NCBI GenBank assembly: GCA_031178005.1
Contig: JAPSJV010000020.1
Span: forward strand, 1-49,557
From: Pseudarthrobacter sp.
Lineage (GTDB): Bacteria; Actinomycetota; Actinomycetes; Actinomycetales; Micrococcaceae
DNA: 49,557 nucleotides
Direction of reading: 5' to 3'
This document shows, piece after piece, positions 16,800 to 28,197 of this stretch. Below the pieces are notes generated by a model. That model was not told where the DNA came from and did no database searches. It was given only the letters and a program-made list of their open reading frames with translations. Positions within the stretch are counted from its first letter, which is position 1; every line of letters starts with the position of its first letter. The translations under genes were made by a program, and so were the position numbers.

Positions 16800-17395
16800 C
16801 GACAGGTCCCGGCACCGCAAGTGCCCCGAACGCTCCCCTGGTAGGACTCGTGATGGGTTCAGACTCCGACTGGCCGGTAATGGAAGCCGCAGCCGATGCC
16901 CTGGCCGAATTTGGCATTCCCTTCGAAGCCGATGTGGTCTCCGCGCACCGGATGCCAGTCGAAATGATCCGCTACGGACAGACTGCCCACGAACGCGGCC
17001 TCCGCGTGATCATCGCCGGCGCCGGCGGAGCAGCCCACCTGCCCGGGATGCTGGCTTCGGTGACACCGCTTCCGGTGATCGGTGTGCCGGTACCCTTGAA
17101 GACCCTCGACGGCATGGATTCACTGCTGTCCATTGTCCAGATGCCCGCAGGGGTGCCGGTTGCCACCGTCTCCATCGCCGGTGCCCGCAATGCCGGCCTC
17201 CTGGCGGTACGGATGCTCGCAGCTGGAACCGATGAACTCGCGGCGGAACTTCGCGCCTCCTTGCTGGAATTCGCCCAGGAGCTCAACGACGTGGCCTCCC
17301 GCAAGGGCGCTAACCTACGCCAGAAGGTCAGCGAAGTTTTCGGTGTTGACGGTGACTCCGACAACGCCGGAGATGCCGGCCGGAGCAATTCCTAG
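16796..17395 (+). CDS. purE: N5-CAIR mutase
   Basis: 199 residues, class I PurE, converting N5-CAIR to CAIR, the step after PurK. Motifs: GSDSDWPVM near residue 20-28, VVSAHRMP near 46, and [16 protein letters not shown] near 75-90, with the active-site His in AAHLPGM. The C-terminal 30 residues beyond the domain are hydrophilic. Starts inside the purK stop; the LCP gene follows 9 nt later, suggesting a purK-purE-LCP transcript that couples purine genes to a wall-assembly gene. Confidence 0.97.
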   Translation: MTTGPGTASAPNAPLVGLVMGSDSDWPVMEAAADALAEFGIPFEADVVSAHRMPVEMIRYGQTAHERGLRVIIAGAGGAAHLPGMLASVTPLPVIGVPVPLKTLDGMDSLLSIVQMPAGVPVATVSIAGARNAGLLAVRMLAAGTDELAAELRASLLEFAQELNDVASRKGANLRQKVSEVFGVDGDSDNAGDAGRSNS

Positions 17396-17404
17396 GGAGC
17401 GGGC

Positions 17405-19063
17405 ATGACCATCAGCGAGCACCGCTCGGGCGGCGGCAACGGCGGCAACCGTCCTCAAGGGACCCTTACGGATCCAGTCCGTTATCCTGTAGGCGCTCCT
17501 GCACCTGTGAGGACCAAACGGGCGTTTGTGCTGCTTTTGCTGACGCTCCTGGTCCCGGGCAGTGCCCAGATCGTCGCTGGTGACCGGAGACTTGGCCGGA
17601 TGGCGCTGAGGGTGACACTCACGGTCTGGGTGGTCGCTATCCTGGCACTGCTTTTGCTGATGATTAACCGCACGGCCCTCATCAACATCATCACCAATCC
17701 CTTTTCCTCGCTCCTGATCATCCTGGTCCTCGTCGTGCTGGCCATCTGCTGGCTGCTGCTCTTTGTCAACACCCTGCGCATTATCCGTCCGGTCCTGCTG
17801 GCTCCCGGAATGCGTCCCATCGTCGGCGTTTCACTTCTGGCCGCCATGCTGATCAGCAGCGGAACCCTCGGATACTCGGCTTACCTGCTGAATGTCAGCC
17901 GCAATGCGATCGGCAACATCTTCTCAAGCGGACCCGCCATTGGTCCCGTGGATGGCCGCTACAACTTCCTGATGATGGGCGGCGACGCCGGCGATGACCG
18001 GACCGGTCGTCGACCCGACAGCTTGTCGGTTATCAGCGTCGACGCCCGAACCGGTGAAAGCGCCATCATTTCCGTCCCACGCAACCTGCAGAACGCCCGG
18101 TTCTCAGAGGATTCACCGATGCGCGGGATTTACCCCGACGGTTATAACTGCGGCGACGAATGCCTGATCAACGCCATCAACACCGAGGTCACCGAACAAT
18201 ACGCAGACCTCTATCCCGATGCGCCGGATCCCGGAGCGCAAGCCACCATGGAGGCAGTCTCCGGCACTCTTGGTATCACCATCGAGGCCTATGTCCTGGT
18301 GGACATGGACGGCTTTGCCAAGCTGATCGATGCCATGGGCGGCATCCGCATCAAGGCCGGCGGTTGGGTTCCCATGAGCGGTTTCAAGGATGAAACCACC
18401 AACACTTACGGTATGCCCGAGGGCTGGATCGCCGCCGGCGAAACCCATCTCAACGGCCATCAAGCGCTCTGGTACGGCCGCTCCCGCGAGTATGTCGACG
18501 ACTTCGCCCGCATCTCCCGGCAGCAGTGCGTCCAGCAGGCGATGTTGCGGCAGCTGGACCCTGGCACCCTGTTGGCCAAGTTCGAAGACATTGCTGGCGC
18601 CGGCACCAAGGTGGTTGAGTCCAATATCTCCGCCGGACAGCTGGGGAGCTTTGTGGACCTGGCCATCAAGGCGAAGAACCACGAGGCCAAACGGCTCACC
18701 ATTGGCCCGCCTGATTTTGAACCGTATTTCTCCACAGCACCGGATTTTGACGTCATCCACGAACGCGTGAGGGAGCTCCTGGCATCAGCCTCCGGAACTC
18801 CGGCTGCTGCCGCCCCGGTTCCGGACCGGGGCCATGACTCCCTCGTCAGCTACGGCGCCGCTGGGGGCGGGCTTTCGGCGCAGGGCGGACGGGCGGCACT
18901 TAACGTGCCCGTGACGGTTCCGCCGTCCGACTTTACGCCCGTCACCCACACCCCCCAAGGCGAGTTGATTACGGCTGAAATGCTGAACGAGCTGAAACGC
19001 CAGGGCGACGAACAGGCCATCCAGGCGCTGGTAGCCGGCAACGGCCTGTGCGCCGCGCTATGA
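17405..19063 (+). CDS. LytR-CpsA-Psr (LCP) family wall glycopolymer ligase
   Basis: 552 residues. Residues about 38-175 contain four hydrophobic helices, starting with a PGSAQIVAGDRRLGRMAL stretch, where most LCP proteins have one. The LCP domain (about 185-390) shows NFLMMGGDAGDD, RPDSLSVISVD with the Asp and Arg used to hold the pyrophosphate, SVPRNL and INTEVT. It moves undecaprenyl-pyrophosphate-linked polymers (teichoic acid or arabinogalactan-like) onto peptidoglycan at the outer face of the membrane. The last 100 residues are a low-complexity and coiled tail. ATG 17405 is preceded by AGGGAGCGGGC. Next to manA, whose product feeds mannose sugars. Confidence 0.92.
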   Translation: MTISEHRSGGGNGGNRPQGTLTDPVRYPVGAPAPVRTKRAFVLLLLTLLVPGSAQIVAGDRRLGRMALRVTLTVWVVAILALLLLMINRTALINIITNPFSSLLIILVLVVLAICWLLLFVNTLRIIRPVLLAPGMRPIVGVSLLAAMLISSGTLGYSAYLLNVSRNAIGNIFSSGPAIGPVDGRYNFLMMGGDAGDDRTGRRPDSLSVISVDARTGESAIISVPRNLQNARFSEDSPMRGIYPDGYNCGDECLINAINTEVTEQYADLYPDAPDPGAQATMEAVSGTLGITIEAYVLVDMDGFAKLIDAMGGIRIKAGGWVPMSGFKDETTNTYGMPEGWIAAGETHLNGHQALWYGRSREYVDDFARISRQQCVQQAMLRQLDPGTLLAKFEDIAGAGTKVVESNISAGQLGSFVDLAIKAKNHEAKRLTIGPPDFEPYFSTAPDFDVIHERVRELLASASGTPAAAAPVPDRGHDSLVSYGAAGGGLSAQGGRAALNVPVTVPPSDFTPVTHTPQGELITAEMLNELKRQGDEQAIQALVAGNGLCAAL

Positions 19064-19103
19064 CCCCCGCCCCCGCCCCTCAGACACCCTAAGGAATCCA
19101 GCC

Positions 19104-20363
19104 TTGTACAAGATCGAAAACGTCCTGCGGGACTATGCCTGGGGATCTACAACGGCAATTGCCGGGCTGCTGGACCGCCCTGCCTCAGGAGGGCCGGAAG
19201 CTGAGCTGTGGATCGGCGCACACCCGGATTCCCCGTCTGTAGCGCAGCTTGGTGGCGGCGCCACGGAAAAACTGGACTCGCTGATCTCCAGCGATCCCGG
19301 GCATTTCCTCGGCGAGGCGTCGATCCAGGCGTTCGGTCCGCGCCTTCCGTTCCTGGCCAAGATCCTTGCCGCTGACACCCCGCTGTCGCTGCAGGTCCAC
19401 CCGAGCCTGGAGCAGGCACGTGAAGGATTCAGGAAAGAGAACGACGCCGGTGTTCCCGCCGATGCATCGGACAGAAACTACCGCGATGACAACCACAAGC
19501 CGGAGCTGATTTTCGCGCTAACGGACTTTGAAGCCCTTTGCGGTTTCCGTCCGCCGGCCGAGGGCAGGGAGATATTCGTCTACCTGACGGAACTGGTAAG
19601 CCAAGCAGGCCGGGATGTTCCACAGCTCCTGGATGACCTCGTTACCGACCTTTCCGCACCGGATGAGCCCCAGGCACTGCGCACGGCATTCCAGCGGATT
19701 ATTGCCGGCGGCGACGCCGTCACGCAATCAACGTCCGTGGTGGTCGACGCATTGGCGTCAGCTGCAGCGTCGGCACCCGCCGGACTCCAGTCCGCGATGG
19801 ACACGGTGACCAGCCTGAACGAGCGCTACCCAGGGGACCCCGGCGTCCTGATTTCCCTGCTGCTGAACCGCATTTCGCTCTCCCCCGGAGAATCGGTCTA
19901 CCTCCCTGCGGGAAAGGTCCACGCCTATCTGCATGGCCTCGGCGTGGAAGTGATGGCGGCATCGGACAACGTCCTCCGCGGCGGCCTCACTCCCAAGCAC
20001 ATAGATGTGCCTGAGCTGTTGAAGACCATCCGTTTCGAATCCGTGGCCATCCCCAGGCTGGAGCCTGTTGCCACCGGACTGGGCCAGGAGCTTTACCAGC
20101 CACCGTTCAGCGAGTTCCAGCTGCAGCGCCTCGAACTGGGGCCGGGCGCAGCACCGGTTCCCCTCGCACAGGCCGGCGCTGTTGTGGTTATTGTTGCCAA
20201 TGGCTCGGTCTACCTCGATTCGCCCAAGGGCGACCTCCACCTCGACCGTGGCGAAAGCGCTTTCATTGCAGCCGCTGAAGCACCGGTGAACGCCCACCCT
20301 GTGGCGGGTTCAACAGAGCCCGTAGTGGCCTTCGCAGTGACTACAGGACTCCGCGGAAATTGA
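19104..20363 (+). CDS. manA: Mannose-6-phosphate isomerase, class I
   Basis: 419 residues, type I zinc-dependent isomerase interconverting fructose-6-phosphate and mannose-6-phosphate, the entry to GDP-mannose. Metal and active-site regions are visible: SLQVHPS near residue 95-101, DDNHKPELIFALTDFEALCGFRP near 128-150, and the second-half LPAGKVHAYLHGLGVEVMAASDNVLRGGLTPKHID. The TTG 19104 start has AAGGA at 8 nt. It lies 40 bp after the LCP gene on the same strand. The stop is directly followed by the stop of the FemX-like gene on the other strand. Confidence 0.96.
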   Translation: MYKIENVLRDYAWGSTTAIAGLLDRPASGGPEAELWIGAHPDSPSVAQLGGGATEKLDSLISSDPGHFLGEASIQAFGPRLPFLAKILAADTPLSLQVHPSLEQAREGFRKENDAGVPADASDRNYRDDNHKPELIFALTDFEALCGFRPPAEGREIFVYLTELVSQAGRDVPQLLDDLVTDLSAPDEPQALRTAFQRIIAGGDAVTQSTSVVVDALASAAASAPAGLQSAMDTVTSLNERYPGDPGVLISLLLNRISLSPGESVYLPAGKVHAYLHGLGVEVMAASDNVLRGGLTPKHIDVPELLKTIRFESVAIPRLEPVATGLGQELYQPPFSEFQLQRLELGPGAAPVPLAQAGAVVVIVANGSVYLDSPKGDLHLDRGESAFIAAAEAPVNAHPVAGSTEPVVAFAVTTGLRGN

Positions 20364-21455
20364 TCAGGCCTGCGGGGCTCGGCGCCGCTTAACGGCACCT
20401 CCGGCCACCCCACGAAGCCGCTGGACGGCAGGCCGCACCTGGCTGCTGGCCGTGCGCAGCAGGCGTCGGGCGGCCTGAAGGCCCCGGCGTGCGGCCGGCA
20501 TGGCCTTGGCGTAGGCGGGATACAGCGGTGAGAGCGGCCTCTCCCAGGTCCCCATCAGCAGGTTCTCGTGCTTGGCGAACTGCTTCTTGAAGTCGGAAAT
20601 ACCGTCGTTGAGCAGGCCGTTGAAGTCGTAGCGCCGGCAGCCGTCCTCACGCATGGCCTGGAACGCCGCCCACTTCACGCCGTAGTTCACGCGTTGCTTC
20701 TGGCCTTCCTGGCTCACGCCGCCATACAGTTCGAACGCCGTGGTTCCGCTTCGCGACAGCCACACAAAAGCCAGCAGCTCATCGCCGTCGAAAGCGCCGA
20801 TGATGGGTGAGCCGTCCCCCATGTTGGTGAAAATGTCGCGGTAGTACTGATCTTCGTGGATCCCGAAGCCGGCCCGTTCAGCTGTCTCGTGGTAGACGGC
20901 CAGCACCTGCTGCAGCTCGGCATCGCCCGCCACCTTGCGGAACTGCACCTCGCTGCGCATGGCCTTACGGATGTTGGCGCGGGTGGATTTGGACATGTCG
21001 GCCATAAGCTCGTCGTCTGACTTGCCGAGGTCCAGGATGAGGGTCCGCGGGATCAGGATGGTGTTGGCTGATTCAGCAAAGCCGGCGGCCGCAACCGCAT
21101 CGGCATAGGGCGAATCCGCATCCCAGTCCGGCTCGATGCTCAATGCCACTCCGCGGTGACGCACGGACGCGTGGGCTGCGAGGCGGTCCAGGACCGCACC
21201 CGTGTTGTCCGCGGAGCACATCGGTCCCCGGGCAATGTAGACCAGCGATCGGAACGGGAACGGCAGGCGCCGGACCAACAGTTGGGCGGCACCCAGGGTT
21301 TGCCCGCCGTCGTTGACCAACACCCGGTCAACGGACCAGCCGTGCATGGCCTTGGTTTCGCCCCAGCCCCAGAGCTGCTGCGGATGCCCCTCAAACCGAT
21401 CAACAATTTCGTCCCATTGGGCGCGGTCAGTACAAGGCATAACGGCAAGACTCAT
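20364..21455 (-). CDS. FemX/FemAB-like peptidoglycan bridge aminoacyltransferase
   Basis: 363 residues. The FemAB fold (two GNAT-like halves) is seen from HPQQLWGWGETKAMHGWSV near residue 25-43, through MSKSTRANIRKAMRSEV near 165, to the C-terminal half with FVWLSRSGTTAFELYGGVS, VNYGVKWAAFQAM and the closing YDFNGLLND and GISDFKKQFA. Family members attach the first amino acid of the interpeptide bridge to the lipid II lysine, using aminoacyl-tRNA. The basic tail (RRGLQAARRLLR) may contact RNA or membrane. ATG 21455 is preceded by TAGGGT at 7 nt. Confidence 0.9.
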   Translation of the reverse strand: MSLAVMPCTDRAQWDEIVDRFEGHPQQLWGWGETKAMHGWSVDRVLVNDGGQTLGAAQLLVRRLPFPFRSLVYIARGPMCSADNTGAVLDRLAAHASVRHRGVALSIEPDWDADSPYADAVAAAGFAESANTILIPRTLILDLGKSDDELMADMSKSTRANIRKAMRSEVQFRKVAGDAELQQVLAVYHETAERAGFGIHEDQYYRDIFTNMGDGSPIIGAFDGDELLAFVWLSRSGTTAFELYGGVSQEGQKQRVNYGVKWAAFQAMREDGCRRYDFNGLLNDGISDFKKQFAKHENLLMGTWERPLSPLYPAYAKAMPAARRGLQAARRLLRTASSQVRPAVQRLRGVAGGAVKRRRAPQA

Positions 21456-21462
21456 GGCCTCA

Positions 21463-21468
21463 ACCCTA
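21463..21468 (-). promoter_or_regulatory. -10 box TAGGGT for the FemX-like gene (leaderless)
   Basis: TAGGGT on the minus strand, 7 nt before ATG 21455. Confidence 0.45.
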
Positions 21469-21489
21469 TACCAACGCACCCATGCAAAA

Positions 21490-21527
21490 GGGGTCCGCCT
21501 CCTGCTCGGGAGCAGGCGGCGGACCCC
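21490..21527 (-). terminator. Terminator of glpX
   Basis: 18-bp stem with one mismatch (GGGGTCCGCC... arm at 21490-21507 with 21510-21527) and a tiny loop, followed on the minus strand by CTTTTGC. It lies 42 nt after the glpX stop and separates it from the FemX-like gene. Confidence 0.88.
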
Positions 21528-21568
21528 TGGAGCGGGCACCCGGAGAAGCGGCGGATTCCGCAAAAAGC

Positions 21569-22606
21569 CTAGCTGCGGCGGGCGTAGCCTTCCCATTTGC
21601 TGGCCTGGTGCTCGCCATCAACAAAACGGATGGTGCCGGACTTGGAACGCATCACTATGGACTGCGTGAGGACCTTGTCCTTGGAGTACCGCACACCCTT
21701 GAGGAGGTCGCCGTCGGTGATGCCGGTGGCCGCGAAGTAGCAGTTGTCCGAGGTCACGAGGTCGTTGGTGGACAGCACGCGGTCGAGGTCGTGGCCGGCG
21801 TCGATGGCCTTCTGCTTCTCGTCGTCGCTGGTAGGCCACAGGCGGCCCTGGATGACGCCGCCGAGGGACTTGATGGCGCAAGCGGCAACAATGCCTTCAG
21901 GCGTTCCGCCGATCCCCATCAGCGCGTCCACCCCGGTGCCGGAGCGGGCTGCGGCAATGGCGCCGGCGACGTCGCCGTCCATGATGAACTTGGTGCGCGC
22001 ACCGGCCTCGCGGATCTCCTCCACAAGCGGGCGGTGCCGGTCGCGGTCCAGGATCATGACGTTGAGCTGGTTGACCTTGACACCCTTGGCCTTGGCGATC
22101 AGGTGCAGGTTCTGCTTGACCGGCAGGCGGAGGTCCACCATGTCCGCGGCTTCGGGGCCGGTGACAAGCTTCTCCATGTAGAACACGGCCGAGGGATCGA
22201 ACATGGAGCCACGCTCGGCAACTGCCAGAACGGCCAGGGCGTTGTTGATGCCCAGTGCCGTCAGTCGGGTGCCGTCGATGGGATCGACGGCGACGTCGCA
22301 TTCCGGTCCGGTGCCATCGCCAACCTGTTCGCCATTGAACAGCATGGGGGCTTCGTCTTTTTCGCCTTCACCGATGACCACAACGCCGTTGAAATGGACT
22401 GTGTGAAGGAAGGAACGCATGGCGTCGACGGCTGCGCCGTCTGCCTTGTTCTTATCGCCAAAGCCCACCCAGTGGCCGCCGGCAATAGCCGCGGCTTCGG
22501 TGACGCGAACGAGTTCCAGGGCAAGGTTGCGGTCCGGCTCGTCGTTACCCACCGCAAGGGACGGGGAAATGGTGGAGTACTGCTGGTTCAACTGCGCAGG
22601 TGACAC
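21569..22606 (-). CDS. glpX: Class II fructose-1,6-bisphosphatase
   Basis: 345 residues. It removes the 1-phosphate from fructose-1,6-bisphosphate, the committed gluconeogenic step. Visible metal-binding motifs are VVIGEGEKDEAPML near residue 75-88 and DVAVDPIDGTRL near 105-117. The substrate-side segments GVKVNQLNVMILDRDRH and MGIGGTPEG near 245 are also present. Class II is the usual main enzyme of actinobacteria. GTG 22606 has AAGAGG 6 nt upstream. It is next to a divergent DUF4245 gene and near fumC, the same set as in M. tuberculosis (Rv1098c-Rv1100). Confidence 0.97.
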   Translation of the reverse strand: MSPAQLNQQYSTISPSLAVGNDEPDRNLALELVRVTEAAAIAGGHWVGFGDKNKADGAAVDAMRSFLHTVHFNGVVVIGEGEKDEAPMLFNGEQVGDGTGPECDVAVDPIDGTRLTALGINNALAVLAVAERGSMFDPSAVFYMEKLVTGPEAADMVDLRLPVKQNLHLIAKAKGVKVNQLNVMILDRDRHRPLVEEIREAGARTKFIMDGDVAGAIAAARSGTGVDALMGIGGTPEGIVAACAIKSLGGVIQGRLWPTSDDEKQKAIDAGHDLDRVLSTNDLVTSDNCYFAATGITDGDLLKGVRYSKDKVLTQSIVMRSKSGTIRFVDGEHQASKWEGYARRS

Positions 22607-22770
22607 GGAAACCTCTTCTTTGAGTGGCGATCATTGAGCCCGCGCCGCCGGGTTTCGGTGGCCGCGGTGATTCCTCTGCTACTGATCATAGTCGCGGCCA
22701 TGGGCAGGCGGCGCTGGATGACGCCCCCGCGAAATGTGAGATCAGCCTCCGGATAAGCGACTATAGAAGG

Positions 22771-23454
22771 GTGAGTGAATTGCAGGAATCATCCCCCGGC
22801 CAGCCGGCAGCACAAGAGCCGGCAACGCAGCAGTCGTCCGTGCTGCAGGATCAGCAGATCAAGCCGGTAATCCCGGCAGCCGCGGCTAAACGCGCCAACG
22901 CCTCGGTCATTGGCATGATCCTGGCCCTCGCCGTGAGCATCCTGGCGTTCCTGCCGGTGGTCCTGATGAACCCCGCCCCTGACTCGGACGATTTTGTCTC
23001 CAAGGTGGACGTCAACGCAGTTGCCGCGAACGCGAAGGATGTGGCCGGATTCACACCGGCAACCCCTGACACAAACGGTTCGTACCGCTCCAATTACGCG
23101 CGCTGGGAATCCGGGACCGCCGATGGCGTGCCCACGTGGGAGGTTGGCTACCTGACGCCCGCGGGTTCCTTCATTGGGCTGGTGCAGACGCGTGCCTCGA
23201 ATCCCACCTGGCTGGCTGACCTTACGGCCAAAGCACCGGTGACCGGAACGCGCGACGTCGGCGGCCATGCGTGGGAGCTGCGCGACTCCGGCAAGGGCGA
23301 GAAGAACATGATCCTGAACCACAAGGGCACCACCGTTGTATTGTCCGGCCCCGCCAGCCTCGACGAGTTCAGCACCCTTGCTGCCGCCGTCGTCACCTCC
23401 ATGGATGCCGCAACGGACGTAACCGTTGCACCCAGTTCCTCCGCCGCGCAGTAA
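22771..23454 (+). CDS. DUF4245 family membrane-anchored protein
   Basis: 227 residues: a hydrophilic N-terminus of about 45 residues, one membrane helix (SVIGMILALAVSILAFLPVV, about 48-68), then an exported domain of about 150 residues with YARWESG, PTWEVGYLTP and GTRDVGGHAWEL, the DUF4245 pattern. Function unknown; conserved beside glpX in actinobacteria. The frame stays open upstream to 22624, but GTG 22771 begins the protein-like part; AGAAGG abuts it, so the exact start is uncertain. Confidence 0.85.
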   Translation: MSELQESSPGQPAAQEPATQQSSVLQDQQIKPVIPAAAAKRANASVIGMILALAVSILAFLPVVLMNPAPDSDDFVSKVDVNAVAANAKDVAGFTPATPDTNGSYRSNYARWESGTADGVPTWEVGYLTPAGSFIGLVQTRASNPTWLADLTAKAPVTGTRDVGGHAWELRDSGKGEKNMILNHKGTTVVLSGPASLDEFSTLAAAVVTSMDAATDVTVAPSSSAAQ

Positions 23455-23457
23455 AGT
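23452..23457 (+). promoter_or_regulatory. -10 box TAAAGT for the carbonic anhydrase gene (leaderless)
   Basis: TAAAGT overlaps the TAA stop of the DUF4245 gene and lies 6 nt before GTG 23464. Confidence 0.5.
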
Positions 23458-23463
23458 GGGCGC

Positions 23464-24078
23464 GTGGCAACTTACCTGACTCCAGCCCTGGCCTGGCGGC
23501 GCATGCGCGAAGGCAACGAACGCTTCGTCACCGGCACATCTTCACATCCCAACCAGGACGCATCCCGCCGTTCCTCACTCGTAGAGAACCAGCATCCCTT
23601 CGCTGTGATTTTTGGCTGCTCCGACTCCCGGCTGGCTGCAGAAATCATCTTCGACCTGGGCCTCGGCGACGCCTTTGTGGTGCGGACTGCGGGGCAGGTG
23701 ATCGACGACGCCGTACTGGGCTCCCTTGAATACAGCATCAGCGTGCTGGGCGTGCCGCTGATCGTGGTGCTGGGACATGACAGCTGCGGAGCCGTTACCG
23801 CCACCAAGAACTCCGTAGAAACAGGCGACATGCCCGTCGGTTTTATGCGCGACCTCGTGGAGCGGATTACCCCCTCCGTCCTGACCTCGCTGCGCAATGA
23901 CAAGCATGAGGTGAACGACATGGTGGTGGAGCACGTCAAGCAGACGTCCCAGCGCCTGGTGGACAGCTCGCGTGTGATTTCCGACGCAATCGACGGCGGC
24001 CGCACGGCAGTCCTGGGCCTCTCGTACAGCCTTGCGGACGGCCGGGCCAACGTGGTTTCGGGAATCGGCGAGCTCTAG
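23464..24078 (+). CDS. Beta-class carbonic anhydrase
   Basis: 204 residues. Zinc ligands Cys52, His105 and Cys108 are present, with the Asp54-Arg56 dyad (CSDSR) that activates the zinc water. FVVRTAGQV and LEYSISVLGVPLIVVLGHDSCGAV are typical. It interconverts CO2 and bicarbonate in the cytosol, feeding carboxylations such as PurK and anaplerotic steps. The GTG start follows the DUF4245 stop by 9 nt. The 76 bp before fumC holds only a weak GC-rich hairpin. Confidence 0.95.
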   Translation: MATYLTPALAWRRMREGNERFVTGTSSHPNQDASRRSSLVENQHPFAVIFGCSDSRLAAEIIFDLGLGDAFVVRTAGQVIDDAVLGSLEYSISVLGVPLIVVLGHDSCGAVTATKNSVETGDMPVGFMRDLVERITPSVLTSLRNDKHEVNDMVVEHVKQTSQRLVDSSRVISDAIDGGRTAVLGLSYSLADGRANVVSGIGEL

Positions 24079-24142
24079 GGAGCCCCTCCGTTGGACGGCG
24101 CAGCGGGGCGTTCACGGTTTTCGATGGGATGCCTGATCGTCC

Positions 24143-24148
24143 TAAGCT
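24143..24148 (+). promoter_or_regulatory. -10 box TAAGCT for fumC (leaderless)
   Basis: TAAGCT 6 nt before ATG 24155; no ribosome binding site is present. Confidence 0.55.
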
Positions 24149-24154
24149 AGCCCC

Positions 24155-25576
24155 ATGACTTCCACTGAAGAGTTCCGCATTGAACATGACACGATGGGCG
24201 AAGTCCGCGTCCCCGTGAACGCCCTGTACCGCGCGCAGACGCAACGTGCAGTCGAGAACTTCCCCATCTCCGGAAAGACCCTGGAGCGCGCGCACATTGA
24301 GGCGCTCGCCCGGGTCAAGAAGGCTGCGGCCCAGGCCAACGCAGAACTTGGGGTGCTCGACGGCGAGCTTGCCAAGGCCATTGCCGACGCAGCCGATGAG
24401 GTGGCCGCCGGAAAGTACGACGCCGATTTCCCGATCGATGTTTTCCAGACCGGTTCCGGTACGTCCTCCAACATGAACACCAACGAGGTCCTCGCCGAGC
24501 TTGCCACGCGTGCCCTCAAGGCCGCCGGCAGCGACAAGGTGGTCCACCCGAACGACCACGTCAACGCCTCGCAGTCCTCAAACGACGTTTTCCCCACCTC
24601 GGTCCACGTAGCGGCCACCTCCGCCCTGATCAACGACCTCATTCCGTCCCTCGGCTACCTGGCCGAGTCGCTGGAGCGCAAGGCTGTTGAGTTCAAGGAC
24701 GTCGTCAAGTCCGGCCGTACCCACCTGATGGATGCCACCCCGGTCACGCTGGGCCAGGAGTTCGGCGGCTACGCGGCCCAGGTCCGCTACGGCATTGAGC
24801 GCATCAACGCCTCACTCCCCCGCGTTGCCGAGGTGCCGCTGGGCGGAACCGCCGTTGGCACTGGCATCAACACCCCGGCCGGTTTCCCGGAGCGTGTCAT
24901 TGAACTGCTGGCCACGGATACCGGCCTGCCGCTGACCGAGGCCCGCGACCACTTCGAGGCCCAGGCCAACCGCGACGGCCTGATCGAAGCCTCCAGCCAG
25001 CTGCGCAACATTGCGATCTCCTTTATGAAGATCAACAATGACCTCCGTTGGATGGGCTCCGGTCCCAACACAGGCCTTGGCGAAATCGCCATCCCGGATC
25101 TGCAGCCCGGTTCCTCGATCATGCCCGGCAAGGTCAACCCCGTCATCTGCGAGGCCTCCATCATGGTTGCCGCGCAGGTCATCGGCAACGACACCGCCAT
25201 TGCCTGGTCCGGCACCAACGGCGCCTTCGAGCTGAACGTCGGCATCCCCGTGATGGCCGCGAACCTGCTCGAGTCCATCCGTCTCCTCTCCAACACCAGC
25301 CGGGTGATGGCGGACAAGATGATCGACGGCATCACCGCCAACGTCGAGCGCGCCCGCTTCCTTGCTGAGGCTTCCCCGTCCATCGTGACGCCGCTGAACA
25401 AGTACATCGGCTACGAGAACGCAGCCAAGATCGCCAAGAAGGCAGTGGCTGAGGGCCTCACTATCCGTGAAACCGTAGTGGCCATGGGCTTCCTGGAGCG
25501 CGGCGAAGTAACCGAAGAGCAGCTGGACACCGCACTGGACGTTATGTCCATGACGCGCCCGCCGCACAAGGCGTAA
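24155..25576 (+). CDS. fumC: Fumarate hydratase, class II
   Basis: 473 residues, homotetrameric iron-free fumarase of the TCA cycle. Visible: the N-terminal [26 protein letters not shown] near residue 105-117, [19 protein letters not shown] with the active-site His near 190, and the fumarase/aspartase signature [12 protein letters not shown] near 320-331 with its mobile loop. Length is normal. Transcribed alone, from a leaderless-type promoter to a strong terminator. Confidence 0.97.
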   Translation: MTSTEEFRIEHDTMGEVRVPVNALYRAQTQRAVENFPISGKTLERAHIEALARVKKAAAQANAELGVLDGELAKAIADAADEVAAGKYDADFPIDVFQTGSGTSSNMNTNEVLAELATRALKAAGSDKVVHPNDHVNASQSSNDVFPTSVHVAATSALINDLIPSLGYLAESLERKAVEFKDVVKSGRTHLMDATPVTLGQEFGGYAAQVRYGIERINASLPRVAEVPLGGTAVGTGINTPAGFPERVIELLATDTGLPLTEARDHFEAQANRDGLIEASSQLRNIAISFMKINNDLRWMGSGPNTGLGEIAIPDLQPGSSIMPGKVNPVICEASIMVAAQVIGNDTAIAWSGTNGAFELNVGIPVMAANLLESIRLLSNTSRVMADKMIDGITANVERARFLAEASPSIVTPLNKYIGYENAAKIAKKAVAEGLTIRETVVAMGFLERGEVTEEQLDTALDVMSMTRPPHKA

Positions 25577-25602
25577 GTCCCCACCGCCTCCTGGATCACG
25601 AC

Positions 25603-25640
25603 GGCGGCCGGCCCCTTCCCCACGGAAGGAGCCGGCCGCC
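25603..25640 (+). terminator. Terminator of fumC
   Basis: 17-bp stem with one mismatch (25603-25619 with 25624-25640), loop CCAC, followed by GTTGT; 26 nt after the fumC stop. Confidence 0.85.
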
Positions 25641-25701
25641 GTTGTCGTATCCCGGCTGTCATCGAATCCGGACAGTGGTGACAGATGACACATGGCTATC
25701 T

Positions 25702-25739
25702 TTTTGCACTTCTATGCAGACAGTGCAAAACTTTACTTT

Positions 25740-25756
<17 letters not shown>
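25702..25756. promoter_or_regulatory. Likely TetR operator: three AGTGCAAA half-sites
   Basis: TTTTGCACT (25702-25710) and AGTGCAAAA (25722-25730) form a perfect 9-bp inverted repeat with an 11-bp spacer. A third copy, AGTGCAAA, is at 25749-25756, 27 bp from the second in direct orientation. TATCTT at 25697-25702 is a possible -10 box, so the repeat would cover the transcription start. This suits autorepression of the tetR-MFS pair. Confidence 0.6.
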
Positions 25757-28111
<2,355 letters not shown>

Positions 28112-28131
28112 CCTTCCGCCTGATACAGCGA

Positions 28132-28164
28132 AGCCGGGGTGCCCTAACGGAGGGCACCCCGGCT
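28132..28164 (+). terminator. Terminator between MFS and aldo/keto reductase genes
   Basis: Perfect 14-bp stem (28132-28145 with 28151-28164), loop AACGG, followed by TTGTT. It may also serve the minus-strand gene that ends at 28198. Confidence 0.88.
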
Positions 28165-28197
28165 TTGTTGCCTGCAGGCGTCATTCCCGGAGGGGGC

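Noticed and set aside
21482..22603. Long open frame opposite glpX
   Set aside because: It is antisense to a certain gene and runs through the glpX terminator hairpin.
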